Part shown: piece by piece, positions 35,037 to 46,367 of the stretch
Numbering within the stretch: the stretch's first letter is position 1
Layout: each line of letters opens with the position of its first letter
Assembly: GCA_028673005.1 (NCBI GenBank)
Contig: CM054114.1
Coordinates: 127,501,307-127,565,306 of the forward strand
Origin: Tanypteryx hageni
Taxonomy: Eukaryota > Arthropoda > Insecta > Odonata > Petaluridae
Length of the DNA: 64,000 nucleotides
Direction: 5' to 3'
The notes under the pieces: model-generated
Databases searched by the model: none
What the model was told of the DNA's origin: nothing
What the model saw: the letters and a program-made list of their open reading frames with translations, nothing else
Position numbers and translations under genes: made by a program

Positions 35037-35619
35037 ATCAGTTATTTGAAGATAAGGTTAGTATGTAAAAATTTTAAATCTATATAATATTGTTTATTTA
35101 CACGATTAACCGGTATACTACTATAACTGTTTGTATGCAGCAAATATATATCAGCAACTTGAAACAGTGTACAATTGCGTCTACATAATAAGAAGATTAA
35201 TCCTTGAAATTCCCGGAAATAATCTCTCATCTTGAGTTTTCAGTTACAAAAGGATAAAATGTGAAAGTTCACATTTTTCTTTCTTGAAAGACTCAATAAT
35301 AACCTTCATACTGTAAGCCGTGGAATTAAAATTAATTTGCCTAATGCATTCGTTTCACATACTCCTCAAGAAGATATATTTGGTAGAAAGAGGCGGATTA
35401 CTTAGTTCGAAAACTTGAAATGGTTGAGTGATGACGTAAATATATCTTCGTGTTATGAGAACGCCGCCATTTTTATGAACTGCGAAGGAAAACACCCCAA
35501 AACATCAATCACAATATCTCCATAAATTGGAGGAAAGAATAGCTGAGGTTATATCTGTAATATTAGACGTGTATTTTTCAAAATATATTTAAAATGTATA
35601 GTGAAGCCTCTTTATATAT

Positions 35620-36253
35620 GTTACAGTAAAGGTACGTAATCGGGAAATATGTGCATTTACCGGTAAATGTGCACTTTTACAGATGTCTTGGTAAATGTTG
35701 AAATAAGTCAGAATAAGAAATGCTACACCTTAATAATTACGTTTATAACAAACAACATCGAGGGTTCGGCTCCACTGGTATATATTAAGATGAACGCTTC
35801 CCAACCCGAGGGGGGAACACAGTGAACGTGAGGAGGAAACAAAAACACCTCGACTAACGTACCCAACCCGGTGGGACCGAGTAAAATTTTCCTTCATGTT
35901 CAAATTTAGTTTAGTTAGTTGTGCACATTTATCAGGAAATTCACACATTTACCGGACAACGCATATTTATCGTACTTGTAAACTGCAACAGATGTTCGCG
36001 ACGCCGCCATGTTGTGGTCTGTGTTGCGACATTTATCCACATTTACCAGTGTCTCTAGTTAAATGTGTACATTTCCCCAATCCAATCGGTAAAAGTATGT
36101 TATACTTACATTTACCGAACTTGGTGGTAAATGTGCACATTAACCGGGATATGTACACATTTACCGGACTACGCACATTTACTGTGACATATATATCACT
36201 TGCAACAGAAATTACAAACATGCAATGCCAAAAATATCTAAATGTACCGTAAC
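35620..36253. mobile_element. Candidate fold-back element rich in ACATTTACCGG motifs
   Basis: About a dozen copies of (GC)ACATTTACCGG or close variants occur in both orientations across 630 bases, including a perfect 16-bp palindrome CATTTACCGGTAAATG at about 35658. Weak matching ends (GTTACAGTAAA on the left; GTTACGGTACA as the reverse complement of the right) suggest a DNA transposon with subterminal repeats. No clear target duplication was seen, so the limits are provisional. Confidence 0.5.
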
Positions 36254-36517
36254 TCTGATATAATTAATTCCATATCACGTATGTATACACACAGGAACAT
36301 ATATATGTTTACTTATTGATGCGCCAATAAATCTGGGTCTAAAACTTTGATTTTCAAACACATGCACAACAGTAATCTGAACAAGGAATGGATAAAAGTT
36401 TCAAGAAGTTTCTCCAACCATAGGACCTCCGTTATAAAACTCACTTCTCATTACTTCCATAGTTACAAAAAAGCACAACTGCAGTAGTTCCAATATAAAG
36501 TCTTTAAGGACGGCTCC

Positions 36518-36880
36518 CACTGGTGCACGCCGCGGCGCGACAAGAAATATTCTTACCCTGTTATTAAATGAACCCTCTCTTCTTCTCTGCAGCGGTTTGC
36601 ACGGAGAGAATATTCTCTGCTACCGTGCAAGGGCGTGCTTCGCTGTGCTTCGGTGTGCCTCAGTGTGAGTGGGTCTTGCACGCGTGCGCACGGTTTTCTA
36701 TGAGCTTCGTTAACATTCGGCAGTAGCCGCTTGCTTCCGTCACCACGTGACTCGTGCCGTTCTAACTGCCTAGACAATGCCGCGAACCCTCCCCCATCAG
36801 AAAACGTGCCTCTGCGTGCACGAGTGTGAATGCGTAGAAAAACCGTGCGGAGGCGCGCCGTGCCGCGGCGCGCATCAGTG
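36518..36880. mobile_element. GC-rich miniature element, hAT-like ends
   Basis: The left CACTGGTGCACGCCGCGGCG and the right (reverse complement) CACTGATGCGCGCCGCGGCA match at 16 of 20 positions. The interior is GC- and CG-rich with GTGCACG and CGTGCG words, in sharp contrast to its surroundings. A clean 8-bp target duplication was not found, so the class is uncertain. Confidence 0.62.
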
Positions 36881-37259
36881 TTACTTATGTGCAAGATATC
36901 TTCCCTCAACAGCTATAAACACTGACATATTGCATCTAGGTAAATGAAGCATTGAAGAAAATCCTCAATGAAATTTGAAATTTAAAAAGAAGTCAATCCC
37001 CTTACACATGCTTTTTAACTTATTATTATATGGTTCTAAACACGGCAGCAATAATGAAAATGACGTAATTTCACAGTATTCCAAATTTTTAATGCCTAAA
37101 TTTTGAAGAAAAATGTATATTTGGTAAGTGGAAAATTGCCTCTCAGACGGTGAAGATTAAACGAGGACATTTTTATACGTATAAGTGTTGGTTTTATTTT
37201 AATGGCCAAAACCAGTTTCTTTTCCAGAAGAACCCGAAGCCTCAAATACATATTTTCTT

Positions 37260-37772
37260 TCGTTCAGCGCAGTCAATAACCTGGCCATAACGAAAAACTC
37301 CATACATCGATCCCGTTCACAAAGAATCGGAGAAACCCGCAAAATAAATACCAAGAGATATTTTCAAAGTATCGTATATCTTCCGAGCCATTTGTGCGCG
37401 AGAGGCGAAGCGGAAGAGAGAGAAGAAAATGGAGGGAGAGAAAGAGAGAGGAAGGGTGAAGGGGAGGGGGAAGAGATGAAAGGAAATAATTCTGCACTCA
37501 GGGAAGTGGTCGGAGGTCTAAGGAGACGCATGAAAGGGAATCTTTTAAACGCCAAGTTTCTCCATTTGTCTCAAATTTCCTTCCCTTCGCAAAAAAAGCT
37601 TTTTTATTCCGCACGATATCTTTCAATGCCAACGTGAAAAGGAAGAATTTTTTCTAAAAGTTCGGGATGAGAGAGAGGACGAGTCGTGTTTGTGAGTGTA
37701 TATATATTCTAATTCAGCTTTTAATAACACAAGTTGTGTTAATAAATGTATATACGTACGAATGAATTTACC

Positions 37773-37835
<63 letters not shown>

Positions 37836-37860
37836 ACACACACACACACCTGCATGCATG
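37260..37860. other. Purine-rich stretch and compound (TG)n(TA)n(CA)n microsatellite
   Basis: About 37395-37490 is purine-rich. About 37773-37848 is a compound microsatellite running TG, TA, CA. Its inverted symmetry (TG...CA) could form a hairpin. No gene is recognised. Confidence 0.8.
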
Positions 37861-37871
37861 CTAAATATATA

Positions 37872-38115
37872 TCTAATATATAAAAATGAATGTGTTTATA
37901 TTTATGTTTGTATGTGCCTTATACGTTTTTACACCGTTGAAGCTATCGAATTCAAAAGTTTCATGGGCCATCCTATGGACAAAAGGAAGAACTTGGTCTA
38001 GGTTTGCAGACCGTGGAGTCTCTTATACCCCATGGGGTCAACAAAATACTATTTCTATAAGAATGCATGGGAGATGGTGTGGAGAAACCCCAAAATGCCA
38101 AGCAGCCCTTCACTG
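37872..38115 (+). mobile_element. Helitron 5' terminus and fragment
   Basis: TCTAATATATAAAAATGAAT, preceded by A and followed by a GT-rich stretch and CCTTATACGT, resembles the TC start of common arthropod non-autonomous Helitrons. A conserved-looking segment follows (CATGGGCCATCCTATGGAC and further). The 3' hairpin/CTRR end was not found to the right, so the element is probably truncated. An open frame of 76 codons across it is incidental. Confidence 0.55.
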
Positions 38116-38119
38116 ATGT

Positions 38120-39085
38120 GGATATAAATATACCTAAATATTAACTTACGATCACCGGAAATGGCTTATTTTACGCATGTAAGACTGAATATTTTAATTC
38201 TGCTCATGTTTAGATGTACTACATGTTAAATCGCTCGAAGTTATCCTTTAAGCGCAAAATTTATTAACATTTTCCAGGCGGCAACAAAGCTAAATTACTT
38301 AATTGTTGTTCTCCTCAAAGGGAGATAGCCACGTAAAAGATTAATGCAAGGAAAGTCCACACCGTGGCGAGTCGTAGAAGAAGAATAGCTAACGCCAAGA
38401 TAAAGGGTACAAATGGATAAAATATAGTCTATGAATACTTTTAAAGTGAGTCAAATGATTATTAAGGAATATTAGAACATTGTTATCTTTTACCTTTAGC
38501 ATTGAAAGATTTATCGAAACATAAATCGATATATCTACTTACATTTGTTCGGTAACTAAGATGTTGCTTATTGTTTACGTTTTGGCTATTAGTATTAATA
38601 TAATCCACATCATTTTATTGCTGCTTTTAAGTCTTTGGCGTATCTATCCATGTCGATATTAAGCAAGACGTCAATGCGTAAATATATTAATGGTAAAACT
38701 TCACAATACAATAAATAAAATATTAAATGTTAATGTAAACATCGCTTGCGTAATTAAGGAATGGGGAACGAAAATTCAGGGCTTATTAGGCACTTGGAAT
38801 AATTTCTATTTTAATAAAACTGCTCGATTATGCCAAATATTCTTGGAAAAGCAGTCTGCTTTGATTATATGATGGATTCGCCATTGAGATACACCCACGA
38901 GCACAAGCCTGATTAAAATGTTTCAATGGTTTCTTTAGGTGGTAGTTAAAATTCCGTGTGTACCTCTTCTCCGAATAACTTATTTGAGAAATTTGGGGGC
39001 ACTGACAGCGCGGGGCCCCGAGAAATAAAAATCATTTGCTACTTAAAAGAAAATTCTTTCCCGTGCAAAGCTGGGTAACTCCAGC
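38120..39085. other. Noncoding AT-rich DNA
   Basis: Nothing recognised except a short GC-rich word near 39000-39025 that resembles the ends of the hAT element family at 9222-9522. Confidence 0.45.
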
Positions 39086-39086
39086 T

Positions 39087-39150
<64 letters not shown>
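39087..39150. repeat. (TG)n(TA)n microsatellite
   Basis: A run of TG followed by about 54 bases of TA. It directly abuts the element at 39151-39351, which has inserted at or grown next to the microsatellite. Confidence 0.95.
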
Positions 39151-39152
<2 letters not shown>

Positions 39153-39351
39153 TGTCAACAAGGTGTTGGGATGAAGCTGTAGCTGTAGCTGAAGAAGGAG
39201 TAGTTCCGAAAGCTTCTACGTTTGTGATGTTTCTGTGTTTTTGTGTTATTTTACGTGTGTCGCTTCGACATCCCCGGGGCCTCGCCAACCTGAAGTCGTC
39301 TGATTGGTGAGTGCTCACTGGGTTTCCTCATCCCAACACCTTGTTGACATC
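39151..39351. mobile_element. 201-bp miniature element with perfect 24-bp inverted ends
   Basis: The first 24 bases (GATGTCAACAAGGTGTTGGG, then ATGA) are exactly the reverse complement of the last 24. The interior holds a repeated AGCTGT word, a GTTCCGAAAGCTTCTACG word and a GC-rich middle. Both flanks are TA-rich, so the target duplication cannot be read. With no mismatch in the ends it looks young. The class is unknown. Confidence 0.75.
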
Positions 39352-39439
39352 CATATATCTATTTTACCTTTCCTTTTCCGTAAGTTGTTATATATATTTC
39401 CCCGCATTGTGCAAGGTACTGCTGCGTACATGTATATAT

Positions 39440-39700
39440 CAGGGGTGGCCAAACCGCGGCTCTTTTAAATTTCCATTCAGTGGCGTGTCAACGTTTTTCA
39501 CTACAGAACACAATGACATAGTGTGATTTGAGACGTGTTGTGGATGCCTAAGGGACATGCATTACATCTGTATTGCTTCGGATACAGGTTTTATTTTACT
39601 GCTTGTAAATTTATGAGCGTAGAATATGGGTCATGCGACTCTCGAACTTCTGAAGATTACCGAATGCGGCTCCGAAGGCAAGTAGGTTTGGCCATCCCTG
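39440..39700 (-). mobile_element. hAT-type miniature element, exact target duplication
   Basis: Ends CAGGGGTGGCCAAACCGCGG and, reverse-complemented, CAGGGATGGCCAAACCTACT. The flanking 8-mer GTATATAT is identical on both sides. It is the same family as 39823-40118 and the host element at 27924-29420, in inverted orientation. Confidence 0.88.
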
Positions 39701-39822
39701 GTATATATAATATACCACAAGTAGCCTGTGCGTGCACTGTTCCATTATTAATGGAGGATAAATTTGGTTTTTCCTGTACTCCTGTTTCCCGCAATATTCT
39801 TCTTTTCTTGATAGCTATGTAC

Positions 39823-40118
39823 CAGAGGTGGTCAAACCTACTTATCCTCTGAGCCGCATACGATGATGCTAAGAAGTTCGCGAGCCGCATGACATTCTGC
39901 TCTCATAAATTTACGAACAGTGAAACATAACCTGTATCCGAAGCAATTTGGATATAATGCATGCCCATTAGGCATCCCAAACACGTCTCGAGTCACACTA
40001 CGTCATTGTGTCCTGTAGAGAAAAACGTTAACACGCCTCTGCATGGAAATTTAAAAGAACCGCATACTAAGATAAAACAGCCGTATGCGGCTCGCGAGCT
40101 GCGGTTTGGCCGCATCTG
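39823..40118 (+). mobile_element. hAT-type miniature element, second adjacent copy
   Basis: Ends CAGAGGTGGTCAAACCTACT and, reverse-complemented, CAGATGCGGCCAAACCGCAG. Flanking CTATGTAC and TTATATAC agree at 6 of 8 positions. This uninterrupted copy shows the pre-insertion form of the SINE-split copy at 27924-29420. Confidence 0.82.
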
Positions 40119-40124
40119 TTATAT

Positions 40125-41280
40125 ACCATACTCTTCTAATCAACTAGGATCTGAAATCTTATATTTCCACTTTATATTTTTTCTTTGAAGTTCTATTCCT
40201 AATGCCTCTTTAACTGATGTCTCTGTTGCGTAGGCTCTTCTGTTGAGTGGTGTGCGCAATTGGAGAAAAGAATATGGGAATATTTATGAGACTGTTCTAA
40301 TGTATTGTAGGGCAAGTCTCGTAACAATATGTATGTACTGAAATCTTAAGGAAACTATGAAACTATGACGTCATGTCAGGGTATGGCGAGAGATAAACTG
40401 TGAGTGGTTAATGCTTCGCGGAGTCGGTGAAAGGATTCAGCGTACTTTCTTCAGGTAAGGTCCGATCGAGTTCACCTTTCTCTTTTTCATCTGCGCAATC
40501 ATGATATTTATAAAAAGTTATATACCTTTTTTGTGAGTGTTAGTAGTAGCATATAAACACATGCCTTTCGTCCAATTCTGGCAAAGAGATAGCGTCGTGT
40601 TGGTAACCAAAAAAAGAAATCGACTACCGGACTACCAAATAGGATGAGGAAACGGAAGATATTTCGTCGCGCGGCGCAAAAGTTGGTGACAAACGGTTCG
40701 GTTACTATGGCTGCCATCGGGTGCCCTTGGATACGGAAATGGAAAAGGACGGGTGCGGTTTTGGTGGGTGTTGTGTGGGTGGAGGACCGATTCTTCTCTC
40801 CGTCCCCCCCCCCTCCCATGCACCATTTCCCTCCAACACCCTTTCTCCTTTCTCTCCGCTCAAAGAAAAAGATCTTTTCTCCTACGCATTTCCCACCGAG
40901 GGTGTTCTGGCAAACCACGCCAAAATATCCCCCCATTTCCGACCTGGCCCCTCCGTTTATGTTCGGAGAAAAGGAATATGAAATGCTGAGATAGTGCCCT
41001 CTAAGATGGTGAGATATACGCGAAAAGGAGACCGTCTTTTTTTCGTTATTGCTGCCGAGTGGCAGATGGTATCAAATGAACTTGTCATGCTTCTGGCTCG
41101 GAGAAGAAATGCGCAGTTATTCAAATGACGTTCTACCGATCTGCGGAACAACGAGAATAATGGCTGGCTTTAAATGTCGTATTTCTTACATAACAGAGAA
41201 TTGAGCGAGCATTAATTATATCAGCGTGTGGAGACGGAATGATTCGCAAATCAGGTTTAAGGAACATTATTTTTACTTTC
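40125..41280. other. Noncoding DNA, GC-richer at 40610-40990
   Basis: The block 40610-40990 has open frames in several phases, up to 142 codons on the minus strand, but none carries a recognisable domain. A C-run and pyrimidine-rich stretch at about 40790-40860 explains most of the openness. No gene is called. Confidence 0.45.
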
Positions 41281-41435
41281 TCATATATTACGTAGTATAT
41301 TCAGAAAGTATTGTAATCGTGAAAAAATTGACTTCGAGATTTTGATGGAAATACACGTTTTAGGTGTCCCTGAGACCATATAAGTGGTTTTCGCCATACC
41401 GTCTGCCTGTCAGTCTGTCTGTCTGTTCGCTGTTC
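41281..41435 (-). repeat. Copy of the dispersed repeat tail family (minus)
   Basis: In minus sense a CAGACAGACTGACAGGCAGA word is followed by ACACCTAAAACGTGTATTTC, CAAAATCTCGAAGTC and a TATATGAGAAAGTAAAAAT end. The order of words matches the tails listed at 51480-54900. Confidence 0.65.
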
Positions 41436-41454
41436 TAGGGCCCAAACAAATACA

Positions 41455-42060
41455 TAAAATCGGGTGATATCTCGTATTTGTGCAATATATCATTTTTGCA
41501 GACCCTTTTTTCATAAAAATGATGTTGCACATAAACATAGGATAGTTTCTTCTTGGCGATTTTTAGAATAATTTGATTTACTCAAAAATGGCTGCAGGGA
41601 ATTCGATTAAAATCAATCCATTTACAGAGCATGATGTCACAAATAATACTACTTAAAATCACTATATGGCGTCCACTGGCATTTAAATGTAAGCAAAGCT
41701 ACCTTACCTAAGCTCTATGACGTTACGTCTTCGCCTCGATCCACTCAAAATCTTACTACAGCATAGACGGATACACTAAATCGAATGATATCTCATATTT
41801 CCGTATCAAATCATTCATAATGGACACTCTGAAGAGTGAACGATATTGCGCAACAATTAAGGGTAATTTATTCTAGGACATTTTGAAACAAAACTCGATA
41901 ACCTCAATGATGGCTATAAGGATTTTGATTAAAATCCATCCAATCGTAGAGCCTGATGTCACAAATAATACTAGTAAGTCATATGTCCCAAAAATTATTA
42001 AATGTTGACCAGTGGTATTAAAATATACGCTAAACTACGGTTAACTTTGATTTATAAGCG
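41455..42060 (+). repeat. Two tandem copies of a ~315-bp repeat
   Basis: The word TGATGTCACAAATAATACTA near 41632 recurs near 41951, and TAAAATCGGGTGATATCTCG near 41456 has the counterpart TAAATCGAATGATATCTCAT near 41779. Intervening words also match in order (GATTAAAATC...TCCA). The copies have diverged. They lie immediately upstream, in minus sense, of the dispersed repeat tail at 41281-41435 and are probably part of the same element. Confidence 0.65.
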
Positions 42061-42064
42061 TTTT

Positions 42065-44150
42065 TCTTTTATAGGCGTACAAAGTCGACCAAACGTATAT
42101 ACGTATATGAGAAAGTCTGTGCAATGTATATTGCGCCGTTTATTTAGTTAATGTTAATAGCTGATTTGAATTTCAGCTTCTAAAGATACGATAAATGAAT
42201 CTTTACAAAATGTAAATGTCTCGTTTTAATTGAAATAGATTTCATTAATTATTTATCAGTCACATATTATAACAATATCCGAAATTCTATCATTTCTTCT
42301 TATATTAGTAAGAAAGGATAATAAATTTTGTTCATACATTCCTCTAACAGAGTATAATTAAAAGTAAAACGTCAGCGTTTTAATAACGTTTAAATGTACT
42401 TAAATAGAAAGCGACTCAACAAACTAAACTCATAGCGCTCTCGTATTCATTGCTAAACCATTATTATTATTAATAGCGCATAGAGATAATTATTAATCGG
42501 GTATTCGCGACCCAATACAAAGAGATGTGGTCGACAAGGCGGGCGTTTCTCCCTAAATGAAAAATCAATTCCGAGTTCAACGTTCTGATAAAAAAGACGA
42601 CGTTGGGAGGGACTCTTGCGCTGTGTTTGCTTAAGCCTGCAAACAAAGAAAGGTAAAAATACCTAAGGAAACGTCGAGGGTTTGAACAAAAATAAAACAT
42701 GAGAGACGTAAAAAAGGATCCGGAGAAAGTTGCCGTCGGAACCAATGGAGGGCAAGGAGGAGGGAATAAAGGAGCGTTTGAGAAAACAAAGTTTGGTAAA
42801 TGCAAACGAGCAGTTGGAACGTTTCGTTCTGGTCTAAATGTCCTGTAATATTCAGTGAGCAACTGAAAAAAATGGAACGAAAAATATAACGTGCGAACGA
42901 TGGTGAAAAAGGCCGAAGAAGACGAACCGTAGAGAAGAGGCCCTGAGATTTTATAGAGGCATCGTAATTAGTTTAGATGCGACTTATTTTTTACGATTAT
43001 TTACGTAAATGGGTTTTCTGTGATAAAACAAAAAAAATACATTAATACGGGTGAGAATTTAATGAGTGAATGGCCTTCGTGCTTATGATTAATGATTCCG
43101 AAATCATACGAATGTGTATGATAAATAATTAATAAAACCTAAAAGCTGTACAAATATATTTATATTAGCATGAGGCTGAAATAATTTAACTAAAATTTTA
43201 AAAAGGAATAATCATCACCATTACGGGATAAATATGCTCGCGTGGGCAACAAAATGGAAAGCGATTTATTAAACTATTATGAAAACGACTAATTATAAAC
43301 ACAAAATATACAGCGAAGATAGACTATAAATATGTGCAATACTACGGAAATTTCGTAAATAAATATAAAATATCAGCTGTGCCTGAACGTCTCTGACATT
43401 GTATTCCGGCATGAATAACGTGTCCTATGCCCCGTAATATCTTCAGATAAATTATTTCATTAATCAGTGCATAAAATAAGCCCAAAATAAGAGTATTTAA
43501 GATTATACAAAAAACAACAGTTTTCTAAAGTCCTTCACTTCAGATATTTTAAAAGCCTCCCTGCAGCGTCACCAAGTGACTTTACAACGTTTAAGTTAAT
43601 TTAAAAATCAAAGCCGTCAACACGATTATTAGAGAATTTGGTCAATTAAAGCGAACATTTTAATAGAATTTTATGGTTAAATAACTTGTAATTCGTGTTC
43701 CATGACGATCTTCGTTTCCGGCAGATCCACCTGCTTTCACTTTTTTGCAGGTTCTTAAACTCAACCGATACCTTGATGGTCTGTTGCCTATTTATTAATG
43801 CCATAAATCGAAATTCTCCCAAACTATAAAATAGTTATGAAAATCAAATGCAAATTTTGGTTACAAGACAACCGCCATCAGCGATAACACATCAATAGTA
43901 GATTCTACATAAAATAAAAAAATAAACGTATGATTTACTGTCACGCATTGCTTCGCATGGACGCCGATTAAGCATGAAAACCAAAATGTTGTGATATGTA
44001 TGCAAGTGAGAGAGGTTTATTGGGAATAACTCAGAAAATATAGAAATTATACCTATAGTCTGACAAGGTACGCGATTAATCCGATTGCATTGAGATATGA
44101 TAGCAAACGCGTCAATAAAACAGCAGTTCAATTGTTGAAAGTGTGACAGC
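42065..44150. other. AT-rich noncoding DNA
   Basis: No inverted ends, domains or tandem structure recognised. The block 42470-42900 is slightly richer in G and C with a 130-codon open frame on the minus strand that lacks any motif. Confidence 0.45.
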
Positions 44151-44189
44151 TTATGGACAGGGAATAATTTTGAAACGAGAAAAAAAGTC

Positions 44190-44261
44190 TGCTATGACTG
44201 GGAATCGAAACAGGATTTTCTACTTTCCAGGCGGATATTCTACCGCTGAACTATCGTAGAA
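44190..44261 (-). repeat. tRNA-Gly-like sequence, diverged copy
   Basis: In minus sense it has the D arm TAGTTCAGCGGTAGA and anticodon region CCGCCTGGAAAGTAG, but its T-arm reads CCTGTTTCGATTCCCAG, which still allows most pairs. It is less intact than 9687-9758. Confidence 0.65.
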
Positions 44262-44528
44262 AATCAATTTTCCTGTTTCTGAATGCGGATGTTTTCTTGG
44301 TTGGGTCCGAGGTAGCCAAGCCAGTATCAACCAGCCCCTACGGATGTCCTCGTAGAGATATGTCGAAGAAAACTCCTCCCTTTCAAATGGTGAGATTGCC
44401 AAGCTAGAAATTGATGGAATAAAGTGATCTGAAGATCCTATGCAGACAGGCGTAATCTGTAATGTTGGGAATATTTTTGAAACGAGAAAAAGGTTGTTAT
44501 GACTGGGAATCGAACGGGAAAATTGATC

Positions 44529-44600
44529 TTCTACCATTGTTTAGTGGTGGAATATCCGCCCTGCAAGTGGAAGGTTCGGGATCGATTCCCGGTCATAACA
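44529..44600 (+). repeat. tRNA-Gly-like sequence, plus copy at the head-to-head junction
   Basis: D arm TTTAGTGGTGGA, loop CCTGCAA (positional anticodon TGC, position 33 C), T-arm TTCGGGATCGATTCCCGG with one B-box change. It lies at the centre of the inverted repeat. Confidence 0.65.
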
Positions 44601-44734
44601 ATCTTTTTCTCGTTTCAAAAATTTTTTTCCAACATTTCAGCTTATGCCTGTCTGCATAGGATCTCAAGATCACTTTATTCCATCAAATTTTGGACAACAA
44701 AGTCATTATAGGGAAATTCATTATAGGGATTTTT

Positions 44735-45235
44735 CACGGATAAAAAAAATGGTGAGGTAATAAGAACGAGAAGACGGGAGATTGAAGAGGGGAGACAGAA
44801 AATGAATCACAAAGGACTAGGGAAGATAGAATGAAGGAGGAAAGACTAAAGAAGAGCGGAAGAGGAAGGGTAAAGAAAAGGATAATAAGACGAAGAATGA
44901 GAGATTTAAAAAAGCGAGAAATGATGAAGAGATGGATGAGAATTAGCGCTAACAGTCCCGAAGGAGGAGAGAGAGAGAGAAAAATCATCCGTGATCAAGA
45001 AGGGAATATTAGGTTTCAGAGTGATGAGGAATAGGGAAAAAGCAGAATTTTGGAGAGGGAGAGGAGGAAGAGTGGAGGCGACAGATGATGGATCATGCGC
45101 GCGAATGTGGAAAAGGGACGAAAAAGGTGGAGGGGGATGGATGAAATGTAATTTGATATCTGCAAAGATGTGAGGTCGAGAAAGTGGGAAAATTAAAGGT
45201 AAAGTGGGTACGAGACGCATCCTTAAGCAACCATA
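44735..45235 (+). repeat. Purine-rich DNA
   Basis: The plus strand is dominated by GA, GGA and AAG words. Overlapping frames on both strands follow the bias. It ends where a GC-rich fragment (about 45250-45350) begins that resembles the hAT ends at 9222-9522. Confidence 0.8.
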
Positions 45236-45359
45236 TAAAAGTCAAAATTTCTCACTTTCAGACAGACCTGGCGGGAGAAGGTGGTTGGAGGTTGCTGCCC
45301 AGGGGCCCGAGGTCCATTATGGGGTCCGGACCCGAGGTTTGGGTGCCACTATCCTAAAG

Positions 45360-46316
45360 TAGCTTTATTAGAAAATTCGCCAAATTCCAAAATTTTCAGG
45401 GTAAAAAGCACCAAGCAAATCACTACAGAATTATCGAGCCCGTTTTATGGCTGAAAACAAATTCAAGAATAAGCTCATAAGTGTCAAAAATTGATAAAAT
45501 AAGCATTAATTTCAGGTATCTCCATTTTTTATGCGTTCTTTACGAGCGAAGCGAAAGAAGCCGAACGCTTTATGGGCACGTCGCTTCCGTCCGTCCTCAT
45601 GTTTACTCTCCGAAACTACTGAGCGGATTTAAATGAAATGAAGGATTAGTTATCCATATTGACAAATTCTGATTTTAAACTGCATCCGTCATTTAGAACT
45701 TTCACTTTATATAAGCACTTAAATAAACGCGTAATACCCGTATCTCGTTAAATGGTTTTCCCCAAGCAAGAGTTAAATTGCATATTTTTATTCCTCTTGC
45801 TCTCGTATAATCTGTAAGCTATAGTTTAAAAAATTTATGCGGATAGAGGACAACATTTACCACAAAAATGTCCGCGAGATCACATAACTACCACTTATAG
45901 TTTCGGAGATAAAAATTCGAGAATATCCCAAGCTTAGCATCACATATTTTGTTTACATCGATCGATACGACAATTCTATTTGCAAACAACAATTAAAAAT
46001 CCAAATTTTTGCAAGTAAAAAAAAATGGATGATTTACGACGAAGGAACGTGAACGTGAGCGTACTGCCTATTTCAAGTTAAGTATGTTTTAAAAAATTTT
46101 CAATTGTTTTATTGTTTATTGCTGTTATAAAATAAATCAATAAATCACAAATTCATTATTTTATTAGCATCGCTTCTGATATATAGTTTTGCAGTGATAA
46201 GACGATAGACTAAGCCATTAGTATTTATCTTATTTTTAACATGATTCCTTAAATTGTAAAGAACGCCTTTGCTGACTGCGTACTCCGACATGGAGTATAT
46301 ATCTTTCCATTCTATC

Positions 46317-46367
<51 letters not shown>

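Larger units (their letters stand above)
44160..44690. repeat. Cluster of tRNA-like repeat units, tandem then head-to-head
   Basis: Reading the minus strand from 44516 to 44160: the 3' end of a tRNA-like sequence, a ~230-bp body, a complete tRNA-like sequence (44190-44261), then the start of another body. Joined head-to-head to it is a plus-strand unit, tRNA-like 44529-44600 followed by body to 44688. The result is an inverted repeat, about 44410-44516 against 44570-44688, with arms of some 110 bases around a ~50-bp centre. The shared body words include TTATGCCTGTCTGCATAGGA and a TTTATTCCATCAA word. The same unit lies at 48427-48850. Confidence 0.75.

Noticed and set aside
37623..37859. Tyr-Ile repeat protein across a microsatellite
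   Set aside because: Translation of (TA)n; the same artefact occurs at 39043-39318 and 46269-46466.
42470..42862. 130-codon minus-strand frame
   Set aside because: No recognisable domain or splice context; likely chance.
44190..44600. Functional tRNA genes
   Set aside because: Acceptor or T-arm mismatches, C at position 33, and shared flanking sequence among copies mark a dispersed repeat rather than tRNA genes.
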